A stretch of DNA of 64,000 nucleotides from Sinonovacula constricta (lineage: Eukaryota; Mollusca; Bivalvia; Cardiida; Solecurtidae), in contig CM017572.1 of assembly GCA_007844125.1 (NCBI GenBank), positions 28,193,248 to 28,257,247 on the forward strand. The letters run 5' to 3'. The position numbers were made by a program, and so were the translations under genes. The notes beneath the pieces were generated by a model. That model was not told where the DNA came from. It saw only the letters and a list, made by a program, of their open reading frames with translations, and ran no database searches. The first letter of the stretch is position 1. The number at the start of each line of letters is the position of its first letter. Positions 23,633 through 35,633 of this stretch are shown in pieces.

Positions 23633-24315
23633 CAAGGTGTTCGGTTGACCCGAGCTCCCGGGTTTTATGTTATGGTTTCAATAAAGCGGCGGGGGTCATT
23701 TTGACCCGTGACAATTTTTACCCGTGCGTGGGTCAAAATCGCCTACAGCTTCATAAGAAGCGAGAAAAGACGACAACGGGTGGAGTCTGCATATTAATGA
23801 GAACAGATTCATACACGTACACACAAACACACACGCGAGCGCATCGATTACCTTCTAGGAGAAAAACAATACAGTAGGCGGAGCCTGCATAATTAAGAGG
23901 AAACGGGTGCTCTAATTTTGCGATGATATACATATTATGCCAAGAAGGGTATTGAGGTAGGAGCCACCTTTGATAATATTACAATATTGATATTAATATT
24001 ACCATTATTTTTACTACTAGTGTCTTACTACTCTTACTTATGTAGGAGTAGACTGCTCCTTTTTATTTTAAATATACCCAATCTTGCTCTTAGATAATAC
24101 AAGTGTATTGATACATGAGAAGTTTAAAGGTGAATATATCCTGCATAGTATCATTTCATTCTTAATAATAACACATTAATATATTAATATATATGGGGGT
24201 ATGCTAAGTCTATTAGCATTAGTTATACAAATCGGATAGTCCGTTCATGTTTCAACTTTGATGAAATGACTAATTTATAAGATTACAAATGGGGAAAATG
24301 TAGATGACTCGTATA

Positions 24316-24410
24316 GTAGGCGTTGGTCCATGCAAGTGCAATTCTTAGTTGGATTATCAGTTCAATTCTGATGTGGACCTGTCTTGATGTATGCCTGTCG
24401 ACTACAGTTA
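24316..24410 (+). repeat. Dispersed tRNA-like repeat (family 3), copy 2 (block B)
   Basis: Shares GTAGGCGTTGGTCCATGCAA and TTCAATTCTGATGTGGACCT with copy 1. The block C counterpart lacks about 27 bases of the head. Confidence 0.45.
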
Positions 24411-24689
24411 TGCTAATTTATTAAATTTTAATTTATGGTCATTCGTTTTTCTTCTCGGGCGTCCATCTCTCTTTTTGAGATATAAAAAGTAAACAAAAAG
24501 TGATTATTTTGCTTGATGATGTGGTAAACAATATAACAAAGTAAATGGAGTATGCACACAAGCCATATTCCTAATTAGTAACGCACTATCTACTATCTTG
24601 TTTCAATGATACTCCTACCTGCACACAATCAAAACCAGTCGTCGTATAATTACAAAAGATAGCAGCTCGATTATTTCTCTTTGAAACTT

Positions 24690-25270
24690 TTGTTATTATC
24701 ATAGAACACGGAATGGCAGTAAACAACACTTTCAAGGCGTCTAGCGTGTTCACAAGCATTTGCTAAGATTAAACTCAGTGACACACTTTTTGACCCCATG
24801 TGACCCGATAACCAACTCCTCCAAGATTTTATGGAGACATAGATTCTGACCAAGTTTGATAAAGATTTGCCTACAAATGTGGCATCTAGTGTGGTCACAA
24901 GCTTTTTAACCTAGTTGACCTAGTGACCTACATTCTGACCCTGACCCAGTTAAGAACTCATTCAACATTTCATGCAGCCAAACATTCTGACCAAGGCTGG
25001 CGAAAATTGGGCTATAAATGTGGTCTCTAGTGTGTTCACAATTTTTTTCCTAAAATTAGACCTTTTGCCCTAGTTTTTGACCCCAGGTCATCCAATAATA
25101 TACTCATCCAAGATTTCATGCAGACAAATATTCTAACCAAGTTTGATGAAGATTGGATAAATCAATGACCTCTAGTGTCTTCACAAGATAAAATGTTGAC
25201 GCCGCACGACAAACGCCGGAAGGGGTATCAGAAAAGCTAACCTCAAGCTTGTTGTGCTCGGGTGAGCTAA
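24690..25270. repeat. Dispersed tandem monomers of about 143 bp (block B)
   Basis: Three to four copies containing GACCTAGTGACCTAC, GACCCCATGTGACCC, AAGATTTCATGCAGACAAA and TGTGGTCTCTAGTGTGTTCA. The end module is CAGAAAAGCTAACCTCAAGC...GGTGAGCTAAAAA. I know this pattern as a common dispersed repeat of bivalve genomes; I cannot name its class. Confidence 0.7.
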
Positions 25271-26089
25271 AAAGGCAAATATCTTTCAGTTTTGAATACT
25301 CACAAAAAGATGTGGCAATGTTTCCTCTTTAAGACTGCAAAAGCAGAATAATGGCCTGTTTGAAATGTTCATTTTTTTCTTCAAATAGTTCTGTTCCAAG
25401 AATTCTGTCTACAATTCTGGTATAAAACCATTGGGAATATGTATAACAAAGCCATAAACAAAGCCATAAACACACTTCCAGTTTTAAGGTTATATATTTA
25501 TATATCTTTATCCATTTTTGTTTCATTATTTTCAGTATATAATCTATACACTTGTTTATTAAAATATGTTGTTAATACAATGTTCGCATGATATGGAGTA
25601 CATGGATGTAAATGTTTAACCAGTCTTTGTTAAAGCGGATATGTTTCATTTTTATATATGATAAGATTGCACTATTAAGACAGTGGTAATTAAAAAAGAA
25701 ATCTGAACCTATACTGCATTCAGTTGATTCCAAACTTAAAAAACCTCCATTATAATTTAAAATATATTTTACAAGCCTGATACCTCTATTAAACATATGT
25801 TCAACTAAACATGGTTAATGTATGTGAAATATGTCATTATAAAAAAGAGGCATATTAACCAAAATGTCAATCTTATCTATGCTTATATTATGAGTAAGAG
25901 AAATAAATGCTTTCAAAACATCTCTCCAGAACATTTTTTTTAAACTTTACCTTATTGTTTGCTTATAGTTTTCTTCCTCTCTCTCTCACTCTAGGATCCG
26001 TTTGCATTATCTATATGCCCCAAGCATATTTTTCCTCCCTCTTCCATTCCAGGTGAACATTTCTCATATAATCTTAACCCCCAATTTTA
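25271..26089. other. Intron 2 of gene B, left flank of the 61-bp array
   Basis: 25271-25565 aligns with 60800-61080 in block C. The remaining part has no counterpart there. No gene. Confidence 0.5.
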
Positions 26090-28285
26090 CCAAAACAGTA
26101 TGTTTAAAGTAACATCAGAATTATGAGCAGAATCTGTCTAAGTCATATACAACATCATATTCAAATTAATTTCAGAATTGTGAGCAGACAGATTCTTAGT
26201 CATGAACAAGACCATGCTTACAGTGAGTAACATCATAATAATGAGCGGACTGTATCTCATTCATAAATGACACAATGCTTAGAGTGAGTAACATCAGAAT
26301 TATGGGCGGACCGTATCTCAGTCATAACTGACACAAAGCTTAGAGTGAGTAACATCGGAATTATGAGCGGACTGTATCGCAGTCATAACTGACACGAGGC
26401 TTAGAGTGAGTAACATCTGATTATGAGCGGACTGTATCTCAGTCATAACTTACACAGCGCTAAGAGTGAGTAACATCAGAATTATGAACGGATTTTATCT
26501 CAGTAATAACTGACAGAGCGCTTAGAGTGAGTAACATCATAATTATGAGCAGACTGTATCTCAGTCATAACTGACACAACGCTTAGAGTAACATCAGAAT
26601 TACGAGCGGAATGTATCTCAGTCATAACTTACACAGCGCTTAGAGAGAGTAACATCAGAATTATGAGCGGACTGTATCTCAGTTATAACTGACCCAACGC
26701 TTAGAGTGAGTAGGATCAGAATTATGAGCGGACTGTATCTCAGTCATAACTTACACAGCACTTAGAGTGACTAACATCAGAATTATGAAAAGACTGTATC
26801 TCAGTTATAACTGACAACGCTTGGAGTAAGTAACATCAGAATTATTAGCGGACCGTATCTCAGTCATAACCGACACAATGCTTAGAGTAACATCAGAATT
26901 ATTAGCGGACCGTATCTCAGTCATAACCGACACAATGCTTAGAGTAACATCAGAATTATGAGTGGACTGTATCTCAGTCATAACTTACACAGCGCTTAGA
27001 GTGAGTAACATCAGAATTATGAGCGGACTTCATCTCAGTCATAACTGACACAACGCTTAGAATAACATAAGAATGGTGAGCGGACTGTATCTCAGTCATA
27101 ACTTACACAACGCTTAGAGTGAGCAACATCAGAATTATGAGCGGAGTGTATCTCAGTCATAACTTACACAACGCTTAAAGTGAGTAACATCAGAATTGTG
27201 AGTGAACTGTATCTCAGTCATAACTGACAGAGCGCTTAGAGTGAGTAACATCAGAATTATGAGTGGACTGTATCTCAGTGATAACTGACAAACTGCTTAG
27301 AGTGAGTAACATCAGAATTATGAGCGGACTGTACCTTAGTCATAACTGACCCAACGCTTAGAGTGAGTAGGATCAGAATTGTGAGCGGATTGTATCTCAG
27401 TCATACCCAAGACAATGCTAAGTGTGAGTAACATCAGAATTTTGGGAAAATTGTATTTCAATCATTAAACGTAACAATGCTTACAATGAGTAACATCAGA
27501 ATTATGAGCGGACTGTATCTCAGTTATAACTGACACTTGGCTTACAGTAACTGCAGAATTATGAGCGGACTGTATCTCAGTCATAACTGACACAACGCTT
27601 AGAGTGAGTAACATCAGAATTATGAGCGGACTGTATCTCAGTCATAACTTACACAACGCTTTTAGTGAGTAACATCAGAATTATGAGTGAACTGTATCTC
27701 AGTCATAATTGACAGAGCGCTTAGAGTAAGTAACATTAGAATTGTGAGCGGACTGTATCTCAGTCGTAAACAACACAACGCTTAGAGTAAGTAACATCAG
27801 GACTATGAGCAGAATGTATCTCAGTAATAAACGGCACAATACTAAGAGTGAGTAACATCAGAATTTTGAGTCCACTGCATTTCAGTCATCAACGACATAA
27901 TGCTTAGATCAAGTAACATCAGAATTATGAGCGGACTGTATCTCAGTCGTAAACAACACAACGCTTAGAGTCAGTAATATCAGGACTATGAGCAAACTAT
28001 ATCTCAGTAATAAACGGCACAATGCTAAGAGTGAGTAACATCAGAATTTTGAGTCCACTGCATTTCAGTCATCAACGACATAATGCTTAGATCAAGTAAC
28101 ATCAGAATTATGAGCGGACTGTATCCCAGTCATAACTGACAACGCTTAGATTGAGTAACATCAGAATTGTGAAAGGACTCTATCTCAGTCATAACTGACA
28201 CAACTCTTAGAGTAACACCAGAATTATGGGGGGACTGCATTTCAGTCATAAATGACATAATTCTTTGATAGAGTAACATCAGAAG
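26090..28285. repeat. 61-bp satellite array in intron 2 of gene B
   Basis: About 36 copies of a 61-bp monomer containing GTAACATCAGAATTATGAGC, GGACTGTATCTCAGTCATAA and CTGACACAACGCTTAGAGT. Some monomers are 55 bp, lacking one GAGT/GTA step. Each monomer has the perfect small inverted repeat TCAGT-CATA-ACTGA. Near 27890-28100 a three-monomer unit of about 180 bp is itself repeated. The last monomers (from about 28140) match the block C array end. Confidence 0.95.
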
Positions 28286-28489
28286 TATGTAGCCACAAAA
28301 TTTCCATGATGTAAGTCACAAATCCTTCTTAAAAATTATGAGTTGGTTGTCATAAATACTAATATTGTAGAACAAATTTAATATTTACAACATAAGTCTA
28401 AGAAAATTAAAATCATTTTTTTAAGAAACTGTTTTTCAATAAGAGCATTTATTTTAGTTTTTGGTTTTGTTTAAAACTATTTATTTACA

Positions 28490-28690
28490 GTCAAGTTTTT
28501 TTCTCGACTGCCCACATTCTGTGAAGAACCAGTCCTTAGGTACTAAGTACACGCAGCACTGTGCACAACACAGTCTTGCCGAAGGACTTACATTGCAAGA
28601 TCCTTTTCGGGGTTCAAACGTCGGAACCTCCGATCCAAAGTCCAATGTCTCAACCACAGATGCCCAACTATGGTTGTCTTAGAGAATGCT
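28490..28690 (-). repeat. tRNA-related SINE-like element in intron 2 of gene B
   Basis: The minus strand has a tRNA-like head with a box-A-like TGTGGTTGAGACATTGG and box-B-like GTTTGAACCCC, then a body ending near a poly-T/A stretch (AAAAAAACTTGACTG). The same element is at 61690-61900 in block C, so it predates the duplication. A plus-strand ORF here (28461-28682) is not considered real. Confidence 0.5.
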
Positions 28691-28855
28691 AGTAAATAAT
28701 ACATATTTGAACACACCTGTCATTACAATAACCATGCACATGCAACTTTTTAGACCTTTAGTTCTTTAATTGTTGGAATATCTTGCCTGTCTATATTATA
28801 CATGATATTATACATCCCAATTAAATCACCAAAGAGACACAGAAAGTATACTTAC

Positions 28856-29756
28856 AGCTACCTCTTGTGGACCAACACAGCATACATCGGTGGGCTGTCC
28901 ATCTGTATCGCAGTACTTGGTTACCTTGTTATGTGACGGGTCTACAAGCTTCAGTCTGCTGTTATTGAAATCAACAACCACCAGACTTCCATCACTGAGG
29001 GAACAGCAACCCCATATATTACAATTGGTCTTATCCTCTGGTATACGAATGTTGAATTTTCTAACTTGTTTACTGTAAAGAGATTGTTCCACTGATGGCA
29101 TCTTTCCAGGTCTCACCTCTGGCACCTCTCCTTGTTTCTCTCCTGGTCTCGTTAATGTCGCCTGTACTGGTTTATCAACTTCACCTTCCACAGCACACTG
29201 TGAGCTCACATCCTGTACCTTTGTGCTGTCTTCTTCAATAAGGGAATTGAAGAAGTTGAGTGAGTCAAGTATCTTCATGTCCGCCAGGAAGTTGAATTGA
29301 CATCCCTTTATTACACTGTCCGACTCATTATAAAGTGAATCAACCTTTTGCGCTATTATCTTGCACTTCTTCTTAAGAACAAACATATTGGCTTTCCAGT
29401 TTTTTGACTTTGTAATTTTGTCTAAGCATTGGCTTATTTCATCTTTAGTTACAACACATGCCTGCCGATGTTGTTTGGCAACTGAAAGAAGCTCTTTTTG
29501 TTTAATTTTGATATCCTTCTTACCCTTCTCTCTTAGCTCCTCAATTCGTGATAACAATTTCTTCGCATAGTCTTCCAGATCTTTAAGAAAACCATCACCA
29601 CTATGCTGAATATTAGCCACGTGCTTATCTAAAGCTTCAATAGCTTTGTTAATACTGTCCAGGGCCGATTTTAATTGTGCAGGGACAGGTTGTAACTCAG
29701 GATCAGCATTGAGTTCATCAGAGGATTCCCTTATATTCTTGTGGTCCTGACATTTC
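28856..29756 (-). CDS. Gene B exon 2: end of B-box 2, coiled coil, linker, start of NHL propeller
   Basis: 901 bp: one base completes codon 103, then 300 codons (residues 104-403). It opens with KCQDHKNI, whose Cys finishes B-box 2. Residues about 129-240 are Lys/Glu/Leu-rich with heptad character, as expected for a TRIM coiled coil used in dimerisation. Residues about 290-330 form a low-complexity linker with two related motifs, RPGEKQGEVP and RPGKMPSVEQ. From about residue 335 (VRKFNIRIPE) the first NHL-type blade begins, with DGSLVVVDFNNSRLKLVD typical of such repeats. The exon ends after the codons for QEVA at GCT|GTAAGT, phase 0. By my count gene C differs at about 32 of 255 aligned residues. 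GTG at 29618-29620 is an internal Val codon, not a start. Confidence 0.84.
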
Positions 29757-31500
29757 CTGAAAAAATATGGAAAAAATATATATGTTTAGGCTGAACAGCC
29801 CGTACACCACATGTAAGCTGAAAGACCCCACATGAAATAGCTTGCCCTTTGAGTAATACTAAAACACATTTAGTAAATGTCAGTATGAGTCGACGACGCT
29901 ACCTTTCAAATACTGGCCTGCCAAAAATGTTGTTTTTTGTTTTGTTTTTGTTTGTTTTTTTTAAATTGGAAGTTGCCTTTGAAACAGAAACAATATTTTA
30001 CACAGTGATTTTGGTTGTTTATTTGGTACACACTAGTTTCAGTTTAAGAATCTAGATGCTCAGAATTTTAACAACATTTTTGTGATACAATTTTGTTCAA
30101 TTAATATATTTATAAAAAATAAGCAGTTGAGGTAACATGCCTTTTTTACTTGGCCATTTTATATAATTTGCCAGGTAATTTCTGTCAGAAAATATCAATG
30201 CATATGTGTAAATATCAGCCTATAGTCCCGGCGGCCGTTTTGTTACTATCAACAGTGTCACAAGGATACATACGCAGGATGATAATAGAAATAATAAGTA
30301 TATTTTACATGGAATGTGTATTTCTATCTATAAATTATTTGCTATATAAGCTGTAAACAGTGGATGAATTATAAGGTTTTGATACAAAATGTCAAATAAC
30401 TTCTGATCTAACCAAATCAACATCATTCCAAATCTATGCGCATTAATAAAGTTTTAAACACAATTCATTGAATATCCAAATTCATTTCTAATCTTGCTGT
30501 TATTTTTTGTTTTCTTTTCTGGTCAATTACAATTAAAGAACCGTGTTTTCTGCTATTGTGTGATAACATCAACATTCAATGATGACACCCTCTGTCCAGG
30601 GTGATGACATCATAATGTACTTAAGTTTGTCATCAGTATGGTACATGGGGAATTAAGGCACTGACCCTTTCTCAGATGGGTTGTAGCCACACCCCCCTTA
30701 ACAGTGGGCCCTCACTGTAACTAGGTTAAACTAACAATGGCCATATGGCATCATTTACATTAAAACCTATGTAATATTTGTGCTTTCGCAACTGTTTTTT
30801 TTGGAATGCTTCAACTTGCCCAATTGGATTTATTAATAAATATAATTAAAAGCAGCATGTATACACTTGGGCTCTAGCTCTTGTAGGTTCTGACAAGAAG
30901 ATTTTGTAAGTTGTCTGATAAAGCCATATATGAAAATGGCTTACAATTTGCAACTGATTCTTGAGCTTGTAATTTGAACTATGATCTGGGCGGAACCTTG
31001 AGCTTAAATTAAAAAAAAAAAACAACATTTTGTTAAAGGTGCTATTCAACAGTTTCAACCTTTTTTTTCTAAATGGGTACCGAATAATTTATAGTTACCT
31101 GAAAAGATCCCGCGAAATGTAATTGATTGGTCCTTTATATCCATGAGAAAAGAAAAGCATAAAACCCACATGTCCCAAATGTATTATGAAACTAAGACAA
31201 CCATTAATCACTTACTTTTGCGATCGTGTTTTTTCTGATCATCTGGGTAACATGTTCTGACATTTAAGCTGATCCCCGTCCTTATTTATAGATTTGGAAA
31301 GGATGGACATGGACAGCGATATATGTCATGATAGGTATTGTCTAAGAATAAGGTCATGTTTCAAATAGCATTTGCTTAAACTAAAATATAAGTTTATGTC
31401 GCAACTGGGCAGAAATTCCCTAGAATTGGGTTAAGATGTTAATTCATGCAAAAGATACAGGTAAACTGTTGGATACCACCTTTACGGTAAGATAACTGAC
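29757..31500 (-). other. Intron 1 of gene B
   Basis: 1,744 bp, GT-AG. 29757-30540 aligns closely with 62973-64000 of block C (apart from the SINE there), including AGTCCCGGCGGCCGTTTTGT (30224 and 63677). A 33-base A-rich/T-rich pair near 31009-31075 is noted. No coding sequence. Confidence 0.75.
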
Positions 31501-31808
31501 CTGTGGTCCAAGAGGCAACATTTTCTACACAGCAGTTCGTCATCCTGGCGACAGTACAACGTGATTAACTCGTCAGAATGTTTTCCACATTTCTCGGTTA
31601 GCACATCTTTGTAGTCTCCATGTCCTTTCACTACATTGTGATTTTCATGCAAATCATTATGAAATCCTAAGCAGGATGTACACAGATGTTTATTGCAGTC
31701 AGAGCAGTAATAATCGGCAGTCTGGTCTTTTTTCTTCTTGGCACAAATGAAACACTTAGGATCTTTATATTCATCTGACTCGTGCTCTGCATCAATTTTA
31801 GTCGCCAT
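31501..31808 (-). CDS. Gene B exon 1: B-box 1 and most of B-box 2
   Basis: Encodes residues 1-102 and two bases of codon 103 (308 bp, the same as gene A). Start is the ATG at 31808 in context AATATGG; gene A has an ATG at the same alignment position. Cysteines begin at residue 19: CFIC, then CSDC and CTSC with a trailing His cluster form B-box 1. Residues 74-102 (CGKH, YC, CRKC, LLDH) form B-box 2, completed by the next exon. The exon ends at AG|GTCAGT. An in-frame extension reaches back to 31847, but it is not conserved in gene A and is not taken as coding. These zinc folds mediate protein contacts and oligomerisation in TRIM proteins. Confidence 0.82.
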
Positions 31809-33165
31809 ATTTACTTTCCACAACAAGATTTCCAAAAGTATGTACACTGAGATCTGTGCTGTAAGAGAAATATGTATGTGTTGCTAAGTCAACTTGAACC
31901 GAGGTTATCAGCAGGAAACACAGTAACTCAATCTTATCCTGATAATGGTTAAATAAATGATACAATTTGTTTAAGTTAAATGGCTTTGCAAAGTCAGTTT
32001 ATACAATGTATGCTTTAAGTTGGACCTCAGATGGTTATGGGTTTGTGATATTGCAAACAACAAGAGTGTGTACAATGACAGAACGTTTGCACTCTATTAC
32101 ACCTGAACATTAGATTCATCTTAGTTTAACAAGAAATTTGTCGCCAGTCAGGTAACACAAAGTTGTATTCTATTGAAAATGAGTACTCATGAATACATGT
32201 AGATTCTAAATGGATTTTAAATATGTGACTGAACGGTGGAAGTTTTATCCGATAAACACACTTTATTCTGATTTGTGACAGAAAACAGAAAGTGCATGCT
32301 ATGCATCCTCAACCTGTTTACAGCAGAAAAGTTTTAAATCAATTCTAGTCTAGGACAGAAATTGTATGCCTTCTAATTTATGTGCATTTGAAAGAAACAT
32401 GCTTATTGCGAAAAATGTGGAACTCTTAAAAAAATCACAACTGAAGCTGACCTTTAGATTTCAGCCCTACAACAGACGCTTTGATTTGGCATCATTTTGT
32501 CCAATCAAAACCCATGGGTTATAATAAAGGTATGTGTAATCAAAGTGTAATGACATGAACAATATAAAAATAAGTGTTGCTTTAAATAAGAACGTATTGT
32601 TTAAATGAAACCACATGCGGATATCCAGAAAATATAGTTTTCGATTTAACTCTGTAATGAGAAAAACAAGCTTTTCAAAATGTAACGCATAGGAAAGACA
32701 TTAAGCTGACTTAACCCAAAGACAAGCCATACATTAAGCACATAGGTCAAAAGGTGAAATGCTTATGTTATCCTCTCTATAAATAAAGAAAATATTGACA
32801 TGGCTTGCTGCACTAGTGGGTACTGCACTCAAGTTGTCACAACCCGGAAGAAGATGCAGCTTCATTACTGATAATCGGTCCCAAGTTAAGATAAAATGTA
32901 ACAGGGTAATCTAATGTATTGACAATTTGTATTTCAGATCACCAGCATTGTTTAGGCTTTTAAGTTGCTTAGTGACAATAAATACTTTTAATCCACGAAC
33001 CCTACTGGTTGTTCTTTTTAAACCAACACATTAAGATAGCACACAATAAGTAACATTAACACTCGATTTGGCTGAAAATGCTGGCTGCTGGAAGGTCGCT
33101 GTAAACTATTCAAACAGAAAAACAGGCACACAATGTTACTTCAATGTATTTACGTAAGCGATTGC
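31809..33165 (-). other. 5' flank of gene B shared with gene A
   Basis: Counterpart of 3071-4155. Gene B has about 170 extra bases (roughly 32885-33055) that gene A lacks. Conserved segments and the common end point at about 33165 mark the right limit of the repeated gene block. No coding sequence was recognised. Confidence 0.4.
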
Positions 33166-35633
33166 CGGAAATGATCACATTGCGCATGCTCGCCTGTTGC
33201 TACGCAAGCGGCGATATGACAAAATACCGGACATGAATTCATATCCGCGGATGTTAATCTAGGGTACGGATATGAACTGAAAAATAAACACTTACGTGCA
33301 TTTCTTTAGATCTTTCTGTGCTTATAAGTGGTGGTGGATGAACTCATTTATACTTAGTATTCTCGAAATTACATAGTTATTATCAAATAACGAGGTATGT
33401 AGGTCGCTAAATATTTGTGAAGCGTCAGGAGACTTTGTGTCAAAATAAAAAAAAACTTCGATCTGAAGCAAATCGCTGAGAAATATAACGTCAGAAAATA
33501 CAATTATCAATCAGATGAACTTTCCTTCAAACAAACAAAAAACAGTTTATTTATCTTCAAAAAATCAACATAGTTTGGCTCTATTCGGTATTATTCATTA
33601 GTACTTTCGCTTTATAAAAAAAAAAATAAAATAAATAAATAAAATAAAAAAAAAATAAAACCGGTACAAATAATACGATTACTTCCATTTGTACATAGTT
33701 TGCTACGTAGAGCAGCATGATCACAGCACCGTAGATTAGTTATGGATGAAGATGAACTGTAAGCGGTAAGTGTGCTAGATCTTACACTAATTGTGTATTT
33801 TAACAAATTTTATTCACATCACATGCAGTCTGTTGTATCTTCGACATTAATCATGGATTTTATTTTATCGGAAGTGAAAAATTGACCTTGGCCAAAATGA
33901 CGGTGTTAGCTTAACATCAATTAGTGCGGTCTGAGATATATAAATGCATAAGGTCGGATACACGGCCTTATAACAATAAGTAATTCCGATAACTGCACTT
34001 CCTTGCATCTATTTATCATGACGTATTCATGACGATTTCGCATTTAGTTCGCTTTAAACTATAAGTAAATGAGGTCTGATGAGATAAATGAGAAAGGTCT
34101 GATAGTCTGTTGACCATGCCTGCCTATTACTATTTATATACTTTCACAAACACATAAGGTCTGATCCAAAAGCTAATAAAATCAGTCTTTTACATTTGGT
34201 GATTTTCATTAAATTTGCTTCAGTTAAGTTTTATGAGCCTTTACTCAATATAAATACAATTTTATTCCAATTTTTTTTAAAATCAACTAAATCCAAAACA
34301 AAAAATAAACAAACAACATAAGTATGAATTACAATATAGTCTCGATGGCTTATGGTTAAAATATGTGGTCTGATCATCCCATCAACAAGGCAACCGGTTG
34401 TTTAGCGCATTGTAACGAAGATAAAAAATATATTACGGCCTGTTAGGTTGTAAAATAACATTTTAGCTCACAAGGCGCCTCTATACCTGAAGCAAATTTA
34501 GCAGTGAACTGAATATGCCTTTATGGTTCTTTTCAGTTTTTAAGGATGTATGAACATATGCATTGATGGATGTTTGGAACAAATGTCTGATGTTTCCTGA
34601 AGCTGTCTGGTATGGGTCTCCTTAATGCAAGCTCACTAGTTTGGTGCAGCATCTACACACACTTTGTTAGTATAAAATATCCCAGTATCAACCAAGAAAA
34701 TAATTATTGCACACACAGAATAGACACACTATTTATTGGCATAGGATATAAATACAAGACCAAATAACATTGAGTAAATTGTAATTGAGATCAGTGATTG
34801 GAATTAGAACAGTTTAAACTTATAATGACTATATCATGTGCATGTTGTACCTTTTGTCAGGTCAATCACTAGTATTCACAACAATCCTGGCTTTTATTAG
34901 TAAAAAAATACTGGAATTTGAGGCGGGTGAGACAGTGGATGTGCAAACAGTAAAGTAAAAAGTCTGAACATCAAATGTGCCTTCAAAAGCAAACAAAAAA
35001 GTAAATGAAATAAAGTTGCAACAATACCAAATAGAAACTCTGTGTTCAGGCCACTTTAAACATTAATGCAGCATAATCAATATGGATTGAAAGTCTACCA
35101 AAAATGTAAAGACAAAAGTAACTCAATAAAAAATAAAAATGTTCCCCCAATAATTTCCTATTAAATGATATAAAATACACACAAAGGGCCACTTGATCAT
35201 ATGTGAACACAATTTAACTACTTAACATTTGTAAATATTGCATACAAGTACAATAATAAGGATTTAAGGCTACATACATTACTCATTATACTACTATTGA
35301 GGTCATTTTTATATCTACATGTAAGATGTTGCATACCTTATGCAGTGTTAGTTGTAAACAGTTAATGTCATATATCATAAATATGTATCACAACATATTG
35401 GGTGTATTATTTTAATCAATTGTAAATGATAAATAAAGCAGTGAATCTGTTTGGCCTTAAACATGACCGGAACCAAGTCACATAATTGTATGCCTATAAG
35501 GAAACAAACAGTTTTTTCTCTTTGAACAACATCAGGCAAGAACTGCAGATTTTCTAATAGATACATTGTCTTTCTATATGGCCACGCGTTGTCTTCCCAG
35601 GTTAAATATATTTCTTCTTGATGGTTCTGGCAC
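33166..35633. other. Start of the B-C spacer, no gene
   Basis: AT-rich unique sequence. The word AAGGTCTGAT or close variants recurs at about 33949, 34067, 34091, 34156 and 34366. ORFs are short and without motifs. Confidence 0.45.
33616..33660. repeat. A-rich low-complexity tract
   Basis: A runs with scattered T (AAATAAATAAATAAAAT type). No adjacent retroelement body was recognised. Confidence 0.85.

Noticed and set aside
26090..28285. CRISPR array
   Set aside because: The whole 61-bp unit is repeated, with no unique spacers; the genome is eukaryotic.
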